Positions 8,625 through 17,650 of a DNA stretch of 64,000 bases are shown in pieces; within the stretch, counting starts at the first letter, position 1; every line of letters starts with the position of its first letter. The notes under the pieces are model-generated. The model was not told the DNA's origin, searched no databases, and saw only the letters and a list, made by a program, of their open reading frames with translations. Position numbers and translations under genes: made by a program. The stretch spans positions 62,001-126,000 of the forward strand of contig NZ_JADPBQ010000008.1 of NCBI RefSeq assembly GCF_015670405.1, read 5' to 3'. This DNA comes from Clostridium sp. 1001271B_151109_B4. Its GTDB lineage: Bacteria > Bacillota > Clostridia > Clostridiales > Clostridiaceae.

Positions 8625-9541
8625 TGGAGTTAAGTGTAGATTATTTAGCAGTAGTAGCTAATTCGACTCTTCGTATGATGACACCTATTTTATTAGTAAC
8701 TTTGGCTGCAGCTATATGTACTAAAGTACGTATTTTTAATATTGCAATGGAAGGAACAATGCTAACAGGAGCATTTTTCAGTATTGTTGCTAACTATTAT
8801 ACTCATAATGTATTTTTATCTGTTCTTGCTGGAGCAGTTAGTGGAATGATAGTATCTGCTGTTGTAGGATTCTGTATAATTAAATTAAAAGCCTCTCCGG
8901 TTGTTGTTGGTATGGCAACAAATACTATGATGGGTGGGGTTACAACATATTTACTTTATATAATTTTTAAGACAAAAGGAGTATTTACTGATACTAGTTT
9001 AGTAAGTCTTCCAAAAATAGATTTGCCTATTATTAAGGATATTCCTATATTAGGGACTATTTTTTCAGGATTAACAATTGTTGATTATTTAGCATTTATA
9101 TTAGCTATAGGAATGTATATTTTCTTATACAAAACGGTATTAGGATATAGATTGCGTGCTGTTGGAATTAATAAAGAAGCTGCTAGAAGTCTTGGTACAC
9201 CAGTAGAAAAATATCAATTCCTTACTATAAGTTTATCAGGAATATTATGTGGATTAGGTGGGGTTCTCCTTTCTATGGGAACTGTAACATTATTCATGCA
9301 AAACATGACTTCAGGGCGAGGATATATTGCTATGGCAGCTAATAACTTAGGTAAATCTCATCCAATAGGGGTACTTTTATCAAGTTTATTTTTTGGATTC
9401 TCACAAGCAGCTGGAAATGTACTTCAAAATACATCATTAAAAACACAAATTACTGCATCTATACCTTATGTAGCTACAATAGTTGCACTTATATTATTTA
9501 GTATACAAACTAAAAGAAATAAGAAAAAGAAGATTAAGTAG
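8624..9541 (+). CDS. Nucleoside ABC importer permease 2
   Basis: The 305-aa polytopic permease is of the NupQ/YufQ type. It has RIFNIAMEGTMLTGAFF near residue 35 and SLSGILCGLGGVLLSMGT near residue 200, the usual conserved loops. It completes the importer: lipoprotein, double ATPase and two permeases. Its start overlaps the previous stop in TAATG. A metallophosphoesterase gene follows 9 bp after the stop, so that enzyme is very likely part of the same operon. Confidence 0.92.
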   Translation: MELSVDYLAVVANSTLRMMTPILLVTLAAAICTKVRIFNIAMEGTMLTGAFFSIVANYYTHNVFLSVLAGAVSGMIVSAVVGFCIIKLKASPVVVGMATNTMMGGVTTYLLYIIFKTKGVFTDTSLVSLPKIDLPIIKDIPILGTIFSGLTIVDYLAFILAIGMYIFLYKTVLGYRLRAVGINKEAARSLGTPVEKYQFLTISLSGILCGLGGVLLSMGTVTLFMQNMTSGRGYIAMAANNLGKSHPIGVLLSSLFFGFSQAAGNVLQNTSLKTQITASIPYVATIVALILFSIQTKRNKKKKIK

Positions 9542-9550
9542 GTGTAGAAT

Positions 9551-10348
9551 ATGAAATTTTTACATTTATCAGATATTCATTTCTTAAAGGAGTATCCTAA
9601 AGCTGAAAAGGGATATAATTCTATTTTTAATAATATGACAAGTCCTTTGATTCAGCTAAAAAAGGCTTTAAGTATGGTTGATTTAAGTAAAATTGATTTT
9701 GTTATTATAACTGGTGATTTAGTAGAATCAGGAGTGTATGAGGATTATTGTATTTTAAAATGTGAGTTAGAAAAATTATTAGGTAATGTTCCCTACATAC
9801 TTACATTAGGAAACCATGATAATAAGGAAGCCTTTTATAAGGGGTGGTTTAATAAGGAGTGTAGCGAGCCTTATAATATTGTTAATGAAATTGGCAATCT
9901 TAGAATTATTAGTTTTGATAATTCAGTATATAAAAATAGTGATGGATTTATTTCAAATCAACAGTATAAGTGGTTACAAAAGCAATTAAAGGATAAGAGT
10001 AAAAAAGATACTATTTTAATGCTTCACCATCATCTTATAAAAGATCAATTTACTACACCATCAGTGGATATAGATGATAACTTTGAAAAGATAATAAGAG
10101 AAAGCTCATTGGTTGGAATTTTTGTTGGACATACTCATCATCCCTTTAATGGAATTTTTGCGGGTAAGCCATATTTTTCAACAGGTAGCCTTAGTTTTAT
10201 AGGGCATGATGAAAGTAATGGAATAGTAAGATTTGAGGAGAATGCTCAGTTTAGTCTTTGTACATATGAAGATGGTAAAATAGCAGTAGAAGTGCTTTCA
10301 GCATTAAATAATAATAAATTATTAGGAATAGTTAATTTTAAAGAATAA
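9551..10348 (+). CDS. Calcineurin-like metallophosphoesterase (CpdA/Icc-like)
   Basis: The 265-aa cytosolic enzyme has the class's metal-binding motifs: HLSDIHF at the N-terminus, ITGDLVESG, LGNHDN, MLHHHL and GHTHHPFNG. This order matches CpdA-type 3',5'-cyclic-nucleotide phosphodiesterases, although related enzymes act on other phosphodiesters. It is the last gene of the nucleoside-import operon. With a Crp/Fnr-type regulator divergently upstream, a role in nucleotide or cyclic nucleotide turnover is plausible but not shown. A strong terminator follows at 10351-10386. Confidence 0.85.
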   Translation: MKFLHLSDIHFLKEYPKAEKGYNSIFNNMTSPLIQLKKALSMVDLSKIDFVIITGDLVESGVYEDYCILKCELEKLLGNVPYILTLGNHDNKEAFYKGWFNKECSEPYNIVNEIGNLRIISFDNSVYKNSDGFISNQQYKWLQKQLKDKSKKDTILMLHHHLIKDQFTTPSVDIDDNFEKIIRESSLVGIFVGHTHHPFNGIFAGKPYFSTGSLSFIGHDESNGIVRFEENAQFSLCTYEDGKIAVEVLSALNNNKLLGIVNFKE

Positions 10349-10350
10349 AT

Positions 10351-10386
10351 ATAAAAGGTGCCTATTTAGGCATCTTTTATATTTTT
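10351..10386 (+). terminator. Terminator of the nucleoside importer operon
   Basis: ATAAAAGGTGCC (10351-10362) pairs with GGCATCTTTTAT (10369-10380), with one G-U pair, followed by ATTTTT. Confidence 0.8.
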
Positions 10387-10499
10387 AATATTACTTTAGT
10401 ATAGAGTTTTATTTTACTAATATTAGACAAGTCTTGAGGTTGTTGAGTAGTAATAAAAAATTTGCATAAACTTTTTATATGACTACATGGAGGTGTAAG

Positions 10500-12155
10500 A
10501 TGAAACTTGTAACAATTAAAAATTTAAAAAAGTATTATGGTGATAAATTAATATTAGATATAGATAAATTTGAAATAGAAGAAAAAGAGAAAATAGGAAT
10601 TGTAGGAGAAAATGGAGTAGGAAAAACAACATTATTAAAAATTTTAATAGGAGAATTAAAAGCTGATGAAGGATCAGTATATTTAACAGATAGTTATTCG
10701 TACATAAGTCAATTAGATGAAGAATGTAAAGTATGTGATAATAGTAAAATAAAAAAGATTTTTAATGTTCCTGATGAATATGAAGAGTATTTATCAGGCG
10801 GAGAAAAGGTGAAAATGAGAGTAGTAGGAGCATTACAGGAAAATACGAGCCTTATTATTGCTGATGAACCTACCTCCAATTTAGATAGTAGAAGTATAAA
10901 AAATTTAGATGATATGTTTAAAAAATATAGCGGAGCGTTATTAGTAGTTTCTCATGATAGAAAGTTTTTAGATGATGTATGTAATGAAATTGCAGAAATA
11001 GAAGATGGAAAATTAAAAGTATATAAAGGCAATTATAGTAGATATTTAGGATTAAAAGGAGAAGATTATAAAAAACAAAAAAGAGAATATGAAAAGTATG
11101 TTCATGAAAAGGAAAGATTAGAAGAGGTAATAGGTGAGAAAGAGATATTGAGAGATAGAATAAAAAAGGCACCTAAGGGAATGGGAAAATCAGAAGCAAA
11201 AACTATTAAAATGGGTGATCAAAGGGGAAAAAAACATATTGAAAATAATATAAGATCAATAGAGAAAAGAATAAAGCATATGGAAGTTGTTATGCCACCT
11301 AAGAAAAAAGAAAATATTATAATAAATATAAATGAAGGTACAGAAGTTGCAGTTAAGAATTTAATAGAAATTAAAAAGTTAAAACTATGTGTACAAGATA
11401 AAGTATTAATAGATGAAATTAATTTAAATATAAAAAATGGATTGAAGATTGCATTAATTGGAGAAAATGGATGTGGAAAAACGACTTTATTAAATAGAAT
11501 CTTAAGCAATAATTCAGAGGAAGTAAAGATAGCAAGTAACGTAAAGGTAGGATATTTTGATCAAAGGCAAGATAGTTTAAAAGATGAAAAAAGTATCTTA
11601 GAAAATATAAAGGAAGATTCTATATGGGATGAAAGTTTTATAAGAATAAATTTGGGGGAATTCGGGTTTAAAAGAGACTCAGTAAATAAATTAGTAGGGC
11701 AATTATCAGGTGGAGAAAGAGTAAAAGTTGCTATATGTAAGATAATATTATCTAATAATAACTTGCTAATATTAGATGAGCCTACGAATTATTTAGATAT
11801 AAAAACTATAGAAGCATTAGAAAATGCTTTAATAAATACAAATAAGACAGTATTGTTAGTATCTCATGATATAGAGTTTATATCAAATGTATGTAATTAT
11901 ATAATAGAAATTAAAGATAAAGAAATACATGAATTTGAAGGAAGATATTCTGATTATATTAAAAATGCTGATAAAAATAAAAGTGAGAAAAAGAAGCATT
12001 TAGATGATGAAATATTAGTTCTTGAAAATAAAGTTTCAGAGGTGATTTCTCTTTTATCAATAGAAACTAAAGAAGAGAAAAAGGAGCAACTTAATAAGGA
12101 ATATTTAGAACTCATAAATTACTTAAGAGAATTAAAATTAAGGAGAGAATCGTAA
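10500..12155 (+). CDS. ABC-F protein, probable antibiotic-resistance type
   Basis: The protein of about 551 residues has two ABC cassettes and no membrane segments. Walker A motifs are GENGVGKTT and GENGCGKTT, signatures LSGGEK and LSGGER, and each cassette has a DEPT Walker B. The interdomain linker contains RIKKAPKGMGKSEAK, resembling the Vga/Lsa/Msr group that displaces lincosamide, streptogramin or pleuromutilin drugs from the ribosome. A short C-terminal coiled extension is present. GGAGG at 10489-10493 selects the ATG at 10500 rather than the in-frame ATG at 10479. The drug specificity cannot be read from sequence, and a housekeeping translation role is possible. Confidence 0.88.
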   Translation: MKLVTIKNLKKYYGDKLILDIDKFEIEEKEKIGIVGENGVGKTTLLKILIGELKADEGSVYLTDSYSYISQLDEECKVCDNSKIKKIFNVPDEYEEYLSGGEKVKMRVVGALQENTSLIIADEPTSNLDSRSIKNLDDMFKKYSGALLVVSHDRKFLDDVCNEIAEIEDGKLKVYKGNYSRYLGLKGEDYKKQKREYEKYVHEKERLEEVIGEKEILRDRIKKAPKGMGKSEAKTIKMGDQRGKKHIENNIRSIEKRIKHMEVVMPPKKKENIIININEGTEVAVKNLIEIKKLKLCVQDKVLIDEINLNIKNGLKIALIGENGCGKTTLLNRILSNNSEEVKIASNVKVGYFDQRQDSLKDEKSILENIKEDSIWDESFIRINLGEFGFKRDSVNKLVGQLSGGERVKVAICKIILSNNNLLILDEPTNYLDIKTIEALENALINTNKTVLLVSHDIEFISNVCNYIIEIKDKEIHEFEGRYSDYIKNADKNKSEKKKHLDDEILVLENKVSEVISLLSIETKEEKKEQLNKEYLELINYLRELKLRRES

Positions 12156-12235
12156 TTGTTATATTGTCTTATTTATCTTTATAAATTATACTGAATCTAT
12201 AAAATATAAGAATATATAAAAGGGAAATAATAATT

Positions 12236-12871
12236 ATGGAAGAAGTTAAAAGTAAAATTTCAATTCCTCGATATCAACAAATAGCAATTGAGATTGCCTC
12301 GAGGATTTCAAGTGGGGAATATAAGGTTGGTGAAAAGATATATGCACGTTCATCAATAGCAAGTCAATATGGTGTTTCTTCGGAAACTGCAAGACGTGCG
12401 ATTTGTATATTAAGTGACTTAGAAATTGTTACTTCAGAAAAGGGAAGTGGAGTTACAATTAAATCCTATGAAAAAGCAATTAATTTCATTAAACAATATA
12501 GTAAGCGTCAAACAATTGATACTATAAAAGAAAATTTATTAAAAAGTATAGCACGCCAACAAAAAGAGATGAATACTTTAAATGAATGTTTATCTGATTT
12601 GATTACGGCATCAGAACACTTTAGATCAATGAATCCATTTATGCCATTTGAGGTAAAAATAACTGCAGAATGTTATTACTTAAATAAAACTGTATCAGAA
12701 ATTCAGTTTTGGCAACATACAGGAGCTACTATACTTGCTATTGGTAGAAATGGAAATGTACTTAAATCACCAGGACCATATGCTATATTATTAGAAAATG
12801 ATACTATATATTTTTTATCACAAGATGACTCATCACAAAGGGTGAAGGAGTTTTTATATCCTATAAAATAA
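12236..12871 (+). CDS. busR: BusR-type GntR regulator with RCK_C domain
   Basis: Residues about 10-80 form a GntR winged helix (YQQIAIEIASRISSGEYKVG, then YGVSSETARRAI). A helical, probably coiled-coil linker follows (about 85-130). Residues 135-211 form a TrkA-C/RCK_C domain (ATILAIGRNGNVLKSPGP, LENDTIYFLSQDD). This architecture and the 211-aa length match BusR, the c-di-AMP-dependent repressor of a glycine betaine importer in lactococci and streptococci. An osmolyte importer of the OpuC type is the next gene, and its promoter carries a bipartite motif with the spacing described for BusR (12936-12967). Effector binding is inferred from the family. Confidence 0.87.
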   Translation: MEEVKSKISIPRYQQIAIEIASRISSGEYKVGEKIYARSSIASQYGVSSETARRAICILSDLEIVTSEKGSGVTIKSYEKAINFIKQYSKRQTIDTIKENLLKSIARQQKEMNTLNECLSDLITASEHFRSMNPFMPFEVKITAECYYLNKTVSEIQFWQHTGATILAIGRNGNVLKSPGPYAILLENDTIYFLSQDDSSQRVKEFLYPIK

Positions 12872-12884
12872 TAGTGGACTTTTG

Positions 12885-12924
12885 AAGTGCCCAAGGCTAG
12901 AAATAGTTTTGGGCATTTTTCTAT
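12885..12924 (+). terminator. Terminator after busR
   Basis: AAGTGCCCAA (12885-12894) pairs with TTGGGCATTT (12909-12918), followed by T-rich sequence. It isolates busR from the osmolyte operon promoter, which starts only 4 bp later. Confidence 0.75.
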
Positions 12925-12927
12925 TAT

Positions 12928-12969
12928 TTGACAAAGTAACAACTTTATAATAAAATGAGGTTGTTACTT
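12928..12969 (+). promoter_or_regulatory. Osmolyte importer promoter with bipartite BusR-like operator
   Basis: TTGACA (12928-12933) and TAAAAT (12951-12956) are 17 bp apart. Overlapping this core promoter, AAGTAACAAC (12934-12943) and GTTGTTACTT (12960-12969) form a perfect inverted repeat. Its GTAAC and GTTAC cores are separated by exactly 22 bp (12941-12962). Binding there would block RNA polymerase. Promoter and repeat are read directly; assignment to BusR is inference from the adjacent gene and the known 22-bp bipartite recognition of BusR. Confidence 0.75.
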
Positions 12970-12987
12970 GGAAAAAGGAGGAACGAA

Positions 12988-14124
12988 ATGATTAGATTTG
13001 AAAAAGTTACAAAAAGGTATAAAACGCAACAAGTATTAAAAGAAATTAACTTAACAATTGAGAAGGGAAAACTTGTTACAATTATCGGGGAAAGTGGTTG
13101 TGGTAAAACAACTTTATTAAAAATGATAAATAGATTAATTAAGCCGTCTAGTGGATTTATTTATATTAATAATAAAAAAATACAGTCAATAGATGAAGTT
13201 ATGTTAAGGCGAAATATAGGTTATGTTATACAGCAGACTGGATTATTTCCTCATATGACTATTAGGCAAAATATAGAGCTTATTCCGAAATTACAAAAAC
13301 TAGATTCGGAAAAGGTAATTGAAAACACTAGAAGATTAATGCAGATGGTAGGATTAAATTGCGAAGAGTTCTTAGACCGTTATCCAACTGAATTAAGTGG
13401 TGGACAACAGCAACGGGTCGGTGTAGCTAGAGCATTTGCTAATGATCCAGATATAATTCTTATGGATGAGCCATTTTCAGCGCTAGATCCAATGACAAGA
13501 TCAGATTTACAAGATGAGCTGGTTGAATTACAGTCAAAATTAAAAAAGACTGTTGTATTTGTTACGCATGATATGGATGAGGCTATTAAGATTTCAGATA
13601 TGATTTGCATAATGAAGGATGGAGAAGTATTACAATACGATACTCCAGAAAATATATTGAGGAATCCGATTGATGAATTTGTTTCTAACTTTGTAGGTAA
13701 AAATAGAATATGGGCATCTCCTGAATATATAAAAATTTCTGATATAATGATTGATAAGCCAATTACTGCATATAAAAACTTATCTATTTTTAAATGTATA
13801 GATAAAATGCGTCAAAAGAAGGTGGACAGTCTTCTTATAATTGAACCTAATAACCATAAATTAATTGGTGTTGCAAAAGCAAGTAAACTTAGAGGTATTG
13901 ATGATAAAACGCAGGTCGTAGAAGAATTTATGAATAAAAATTTTACAACTCTTTCCATAAATCAATGTATTTTAGATGCCTTAAAGGTGGTTACAGAAGA
14001 GCATGTATCTACTGTTCCAGTTGTCGATGGTGATTCACATTTAGTAGGTTTAGTTACTAAAAGTAGTCTAGTTACAACATTAAGTCAACAATACTTTGAT
14101 TACGGGGAGGATGAAATGATATGA
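12988..14124 (+). CDS. OpuCA-like osmolyte ABC importer ATPase with CBS domains
   Basis: The N-terminal 240 residues form an ABC cassette (GESGCGKTT, LSGGQQQR, ILMDEPFSALDP). A C-terminal pair of CBS domains occupies about 255-370. This is the glycine betaine/carnitine/choline importer ATPase layout, in which CBS modules sense ionic strength or bind c-di-AMP in some species. AAGGAGG (12975-12981) selects the ATG at 12988 over an upstream ATG at 12955 that lies inside the promoter. The stop overlaps the following permease start by 4 bp (ATGA). Ergothioneine importers (EgtV) share the fold and remain an alternative. Confidence 0.88.
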   Translation: MIRFEKVTKRYKTQQVLKEINLTIEKGKLVTIIGESGCGKTTLLKMINRLIKPSSGFIYINNKKIQSIDEVMLRRNIGYVIQQTGLFPHMTIRQNIELIPKLQKLDSEKVIENTRRLMQMVGLNCEEFLDRYPTELSGGQQQRVGVARAFANDPDIILMDEPFSALDPMTRSDLQDELVELQSKLKKTVVFVTHDMDEAIKISDMICIMKDGEVLQYDTPENILRNPIDEFVSNFVGKNRIWASPEYIKISDIMIDKPITAYKNLSIFKCIDKMRQKKVDSLLIIEPNNHKLIGVAKASKLRGIDDKTQVVEEFMNKNFTTLSINQCILDALKVVTEEHVSTVPVVDGDSHLVGLVTKSSLVTTLSQQYFDYGEDEMI

Positions 14125-15683
14125 GTTTATTGCAATATTTAATTGAGAATCAAGCCCAAATATTATCATTATTAATAGAACATATAAAATTGACAGCAAT
14201 TTCTGTTGGTGTAGCAATTTTAATTGGAGTACCTTTAGGAATTTTTATTTCATATGCAGCGAAAGCTAGCAAACCAATTTTATGTGTGGCAAATATTATT
14301 CAAGCTATACCTAGTATGGCATTGCTTGGATTTATGATACCTTTCTTAGGGATAGGAACAGTACCAGCTATAGTTGCAGTTGTTCTTTACTCACTTCTTC
14401 CTATTATAAAAAATACCTATACTGGAATTGAGAATATTAATCAACAGACTCTTGAGGCAGCAAAGGGGATTGGACTTACAGCATTTCAGGTATTAACTAA
14501 GGTACAGATACCTTTAGCGCTTCCAGTCATCATGGCAGGTGTACGTATTGCATCAGTAACTGCAGTTGGACTTATGACTATGGCAGCATTTATAGGTGCT
14601 GGTGGTTTAGGTTATCTTGTCTTTTCTGGTATTAGAACAGTAAATAATAATCAAATATTGGCAGGAGCTATTCCAGCATGTTTATTAGCATTATTAGTAG
14701 ATTTCTTAATTGGATTAGTAGAAAATCTAGTTATGCCTATGAGTCTTCAAAAGGGTAATATAAAATCTAAGAAAAAGAAACGTATAACACAAAAGGTGAT
14801 ATTGAGTATTTCAGCTTTAGTTGTTGTTATTATTTTTGTAGTAACTTCTTTTGGAAATACAGTAAGTGAAGGGCGTACAATTAGTCTTGGTTCTAAGGAT
14901 TATACTGAACAAGCTGTTTTAGGAAACTTAGTTGCAGAATTAATAGAAGCAAAGACAGATATTACAGTAAATAGAAATTTAGACTTAGGTGGAACTCAAG
15001 TCTGTTTTGGGGCACTTCAAAGTGGTGATATAGATATGTATATTGAATATAGTGGAACAGCGTATAGTGATACATTAAAGCATTCTCCAATTAGTGATGT
15101 TGAACAAGTTTATAGTACAGTTAAAAAAGAGTTTAAGGAGATTTATGATATTGAAGTATTAAACTCAATGAGTTTTAACAATACTTGGGTTTTAGCAGTA
15201 ACTGAAGAAACAGCTGACAAATATAATTTAGAGACAATAAGCGATTTAGCTAAAGTTGCTAGCGGTATGAAAGCAGGAACTGTTTTTGAATTTGCAAATA
15301 GGGAAGATGGATTACCAGGATTGCAAAAGGAATATAATTTTAAAATGGGTAGCGTGGTAACTTTAGATGGAGCACCAAGATATACAGCATTAGTCAATAA
15401 AGAAGTAGATATCGTTGATGCATTTGCAACTGATGGTTTATTGAAAAAGTTTAACTTAAAAACTCTAAGTGATGATAAAAATTTTTTCCCACCTTACTAT
15501 GCAATGCCTATTATAACTTCAGAAAAGTTAGAGGAGTGTCCAGAAATAGAGGGTATTTTAGATGAATTAGGATCTATTCTTACAAATGAAGTCATGATGG
15601 AGCTTAACTATAAGGTTGATGAGTTACAAGAATCACCTTCAAAAGTTGCAAGGGATTTTCTTGAAAGTAAAGGTATGATATAA
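14121..15683 (+). CDS. Fused permease and substrate-binding protein of OpuC-type importer
   Basis: Residues 1-215 form an ABC permease domain with the EAA-type loop (EAAKGIGLTAFQVLTKVQIP). After one more membrane span (about 228-248), residues 255-520 form an OpuAC/OpuCC substrate-binding domain (GSKDYTEQAVLGNLVAELIE, GDIDMYIEYSGTAY). The fused arrangement tethers the receptor to the translocator on the cell surface. Substrate could be glycine betaine, carnitine, choline or, in related EgtU proteins, ergothioneine. Regulation by a BusR-like repressor favours a compatible solute. A strong terminator follows at 15761-15801. Confidence 0.88.
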   Translation: MSLLQYLIENQAQILSLLIEHIKLTAISVGVAILIGVPLGIFISYAAKASKPILCVANIIQAIPSMALLGFMIPFLGIGTVPAIVAVVLYSLLPIIKNTYTGIENINQQTLEAAKGIGLTAFQVLTKVQIPLALPVIMAGVRIASVTAVGLMTMAAFIGAGGLGYLVFSGIRTVNNNQILAGAIPACLLALLVDFLIGLVENLVMPMSLQKGNIKSKKKKRITQKVILSISALVVVIIFVVTSFGNTVSEGRTISLGSKDYTEQAVLGNLVAELIEAKTDITVNRNLDLGGTQVCFGALQSGDIDMYIEYSGTAYSDTLKHSPISDVEQVYSTVKKEFKEIYDIEVLNSMSFNNTWVLAVTEETADKYNLETISDLAKVASGMKAGTVFEFANREDGLPGLQKEYNFKMGSVVTLDGAPRYTALVNKEVDIVDAFATDGLLKKFNLKTLSDDKNFFPPYYAMPIITSEKLEECPEIEGILDELGSILTNEVMMELNYKVDELQESPSKVARDFLESKGMI

Positions 15684-15714
15684 GAATTAATTAGAAAATT
15701 AAAAAATAAGGTTA

Positions 15715-15743
15715 TTGACTTTTTTTTGCAATTGGAATAAAAT
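15715..15743 (+). promoter_or_regulatory. Promoter directly upstream of a terminator
   Basis: TTGACT (15715-15720) and TAAAAT (15738-15743) are 17 bp apart, a near-consensus promoter. Transcription would start near 15750 and meet the hairpin at 15761 almost at once. It may drive a very short RNA or an attenuated leader for the MATE gene, or be fortuitous. Confidence 0.5.
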
Positions 15744-15760
15744 AGAATTAATCGAGTAGC

Positions 15761-15801
15761 AAAATGCGTAAATCCAGATCAAGGATTTACGCATTTTTTT
15801 C
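15761..15801 (+). terminator. Strong terminator between osmolyte importer and MATE gene
   Basis: Bases 15761-15775 pair perfectly with 15783-15797 (15 bp, 7-nt loop, including ATGCGTAAATCC) and the T-run continues to 15800. Confidence 0.9.
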
Positions 15802-15868
15802 TTTTCAGTATTGGTTATGGTAGCTTTCCAGTAAAAAGACTCCATATAAATTATTAGGAGGAAAAGCT

Positions 15869-17281
15869 ATGGAAAAAGAAGTTTCAATGAATAAGATGGG
15901 GATTATTCCTATAAAGAAGCTAATGATAACAATGGGGATGCCAATGATTTTATCTATGATATTACAAGCACTATACAATATTGTTGATAGTTATTTTGTA
16001 AGTAATATTCCAGGAATGGGTGATTATGCAGTAAATGCACTTACATTAGCATTTCCTATTCAAATGTTAATGATAGCGATAGGGGTAGGTACGGGAGTTG
16101 GAGTTAATTCTTTATTATCAAAAAGTATCGGAGAGGGTAATAGAGAAAAGGCAAGTCATATTTCAGGGAATGCAATTTTTATTGGAATATGCATTTATTT
16201 GGTGTTTTTAGTTTTTGGTTTATTTGGCGTAAATTCATATATAACTTCTCAGACAACTAATTCTATAATAACTGAAATGGGAAATTCTTATTTAAGTATT
16301 TGTACAATATTTTCTTTTGGTGTAGTTCAATTTACTATATATGAGAAGTTATTACAAGCAACTGGAAGAACTACATTATCTACAATAGCTCAAATTACAG
16401 GAGCTGTTTCTAATATGATACTTGACCCAATTTTAATATTTGGTATGTTTGGTTTGCCTGCCATGGGAGTAAATGGTGCAGCATATGCAACTATAATAGG
16501 ACAAATTTTATCTTGTATAATGGATATGATTTTTCACTATAAATTTAATAAAGATATTGATTCAAAGTTAAAGTATATGAAGCCGCAAAAGCATATAATT
16601 GTGGAAATGTATAAAGTAGGTATTCCTGCAATTGTAATGCAGGCATTAATGTCTGTTATGACATATGGAGTAAATATTATTTTTGGAGCACTTTCTATTT
16701 CTCTAGTTACTGCATATGGAGTATATTATAAAATTCAACAGTTTGTCTTTTTTGCAGCTTTTGGAATGAATAATGCTATTATTCCTATTATAGGTTTTAA
16801 CTATGGGAAGAGAGATGAGAAAAGGGTTAATGAGGCAATTAAATATGGAATGATATATACATTAATAATTATGGCTATTGGTATGGTAATACTTCAGTTA
16901 TTTGCAAAGCAGTTAATTGGGATATTTGCATTATCAGAGCAAACTCAAATTTTATGTATTAAGGCTATACGAATAGTTACTTTAGGATATTTATTTGTTG
17001 GTGCTAATGTAGCATATCAAGGTATATTCCAGGCACTTGGATGTGGTGTTCGTTCTTTAATTGTTTCTTTAATACGTTTAATAGTTGTTACTTTACCATT
17101 AGCGTGGGTATTAACGAAGCTTCAAAATGCTCAAAATATTGTATGGATATCATTCCCAATTGCTGAAGCTTGTGCATTTATAATTGCAATAATATTTATG
17201 AAGCAAATTAGAAAGAAAAAAATAGATAATCTTAATGAGGTTGATAAAACTGAGTTAATAAATGATAGAAGTATGATATAA
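15869..17281 (+). CDS. MATE family multidrug/Na+ antiporter
   Basis: The 470-aa protein has twelve predicted membrane segments in two homologous halves and the MATE N-terminal pattern (KLMITMGMPMILSMILQALYNIVDSYFVS). It is the first of three MATE genes in the window and differs clearly from the other two. It has its own AGGAGG ribosome binding site and follows a terminator, so it is a single-gene unit. The transported compound is unknown. Confidence 0.92.
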   Translation: MEKEVSMNKMGIIPIKKLMITMGMPMILSMILQALYNIVDSYFVSNIPGMGDYAVNALTLAFPIQMLMIAIGVGTGVGVNSLLSKSIGEGNREKASHISGNAIFIGICIYLVFLVFGLFGVNSYITSQTTNSIITEMGNSYLSICTIFSFGVVQFTIYEKLLQATGRTTLSTIAQITGAVSNMILDPILIFGMFGLPAMGVNGAAYATIIGQILSCIMDMIFHYKFNKDIDSKLKYMKPQKHIIVEMYKVGIPAIVMQALMSVMTYGVNIIFGALSISLVTAYGVYYKIQQFVFFAAFGMNNAIIPIIGFNYGKRDEKRVNEAIKYGMIYTLIIMAIGMVILQLFAKQLIGIFALSEQTQILCIKAIRIVTLGYLFVGANVAYQGIFQALGCGVRSLIVSLIRLIVVTLPLAWVLTKLQNAQNIVWISFPIAEACAFIIAIIFMKQIRKKKIDNLNEVDKTELINDRSMI

Positions 17282-17340
17282 AAGTATTTTAAAGTAAGGC
17301 ATTAATAATTCATCTATATTTCAGAAATTAATTAATGTAA

Positions 17341-17493
17341 TTCGAAGTTGTAGGGCTTTATCGTGATGCAGAATCTTTGTATAATGAGTGTAAAAAAATG
17401 TATATCATGTTACTCTGTTAACATACTGAGGAATGGAGCTAGAGTAGAAGGGATTATTTTTATCCATATCAATATCCAGTTTATCCTTATTAA
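17341..17493 (+). pseudogene. Possible decayed small spore-coat-like gene
   Basis: One frame across 17341-17493 reads as a protein tail interrupted by two in-frame stops (TAA near 17419, TAG near 17440): GLYRDAESLYNECKKMYIML, then HTEEWS, then DYFYPYQYPVYPY. Tyr/Pro-rich ends of this kind are seen in small clostridial spore coat proteins. No start codon or ribosome binding site remains. The rest of the spacer (17282-17600) shows no other coding signal. Chance cannot be excluded. Confidence 0.35.
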
Positions 17494-17605
17494 TTTAAAT
17501 ATTAAATAAGAAATAGGATTTTGAAGCTATAATACTTAGTATTTATTTGATTCTTAAGATAATATATTATATCAATAGATACAGTAAGAACTATAAATTT
17601 AAGTA

Positions 17606-17646
17606 AAAAGGCAATATATTATACTTAGGTATAATGTATTGCCTTT
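17606..17646 (-). terminator. Terminator of the nuclease operon
   Basis: On the minus strand AAAGGCAATACATTATAC pairs with GTATAATATATTGCCTTT across a 4-nt loop, followed by TTTACTT. One mismatched or wobble position occurs in the stem. Confidence 0.8.
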
Positions 17647-17650
17647 AAAT

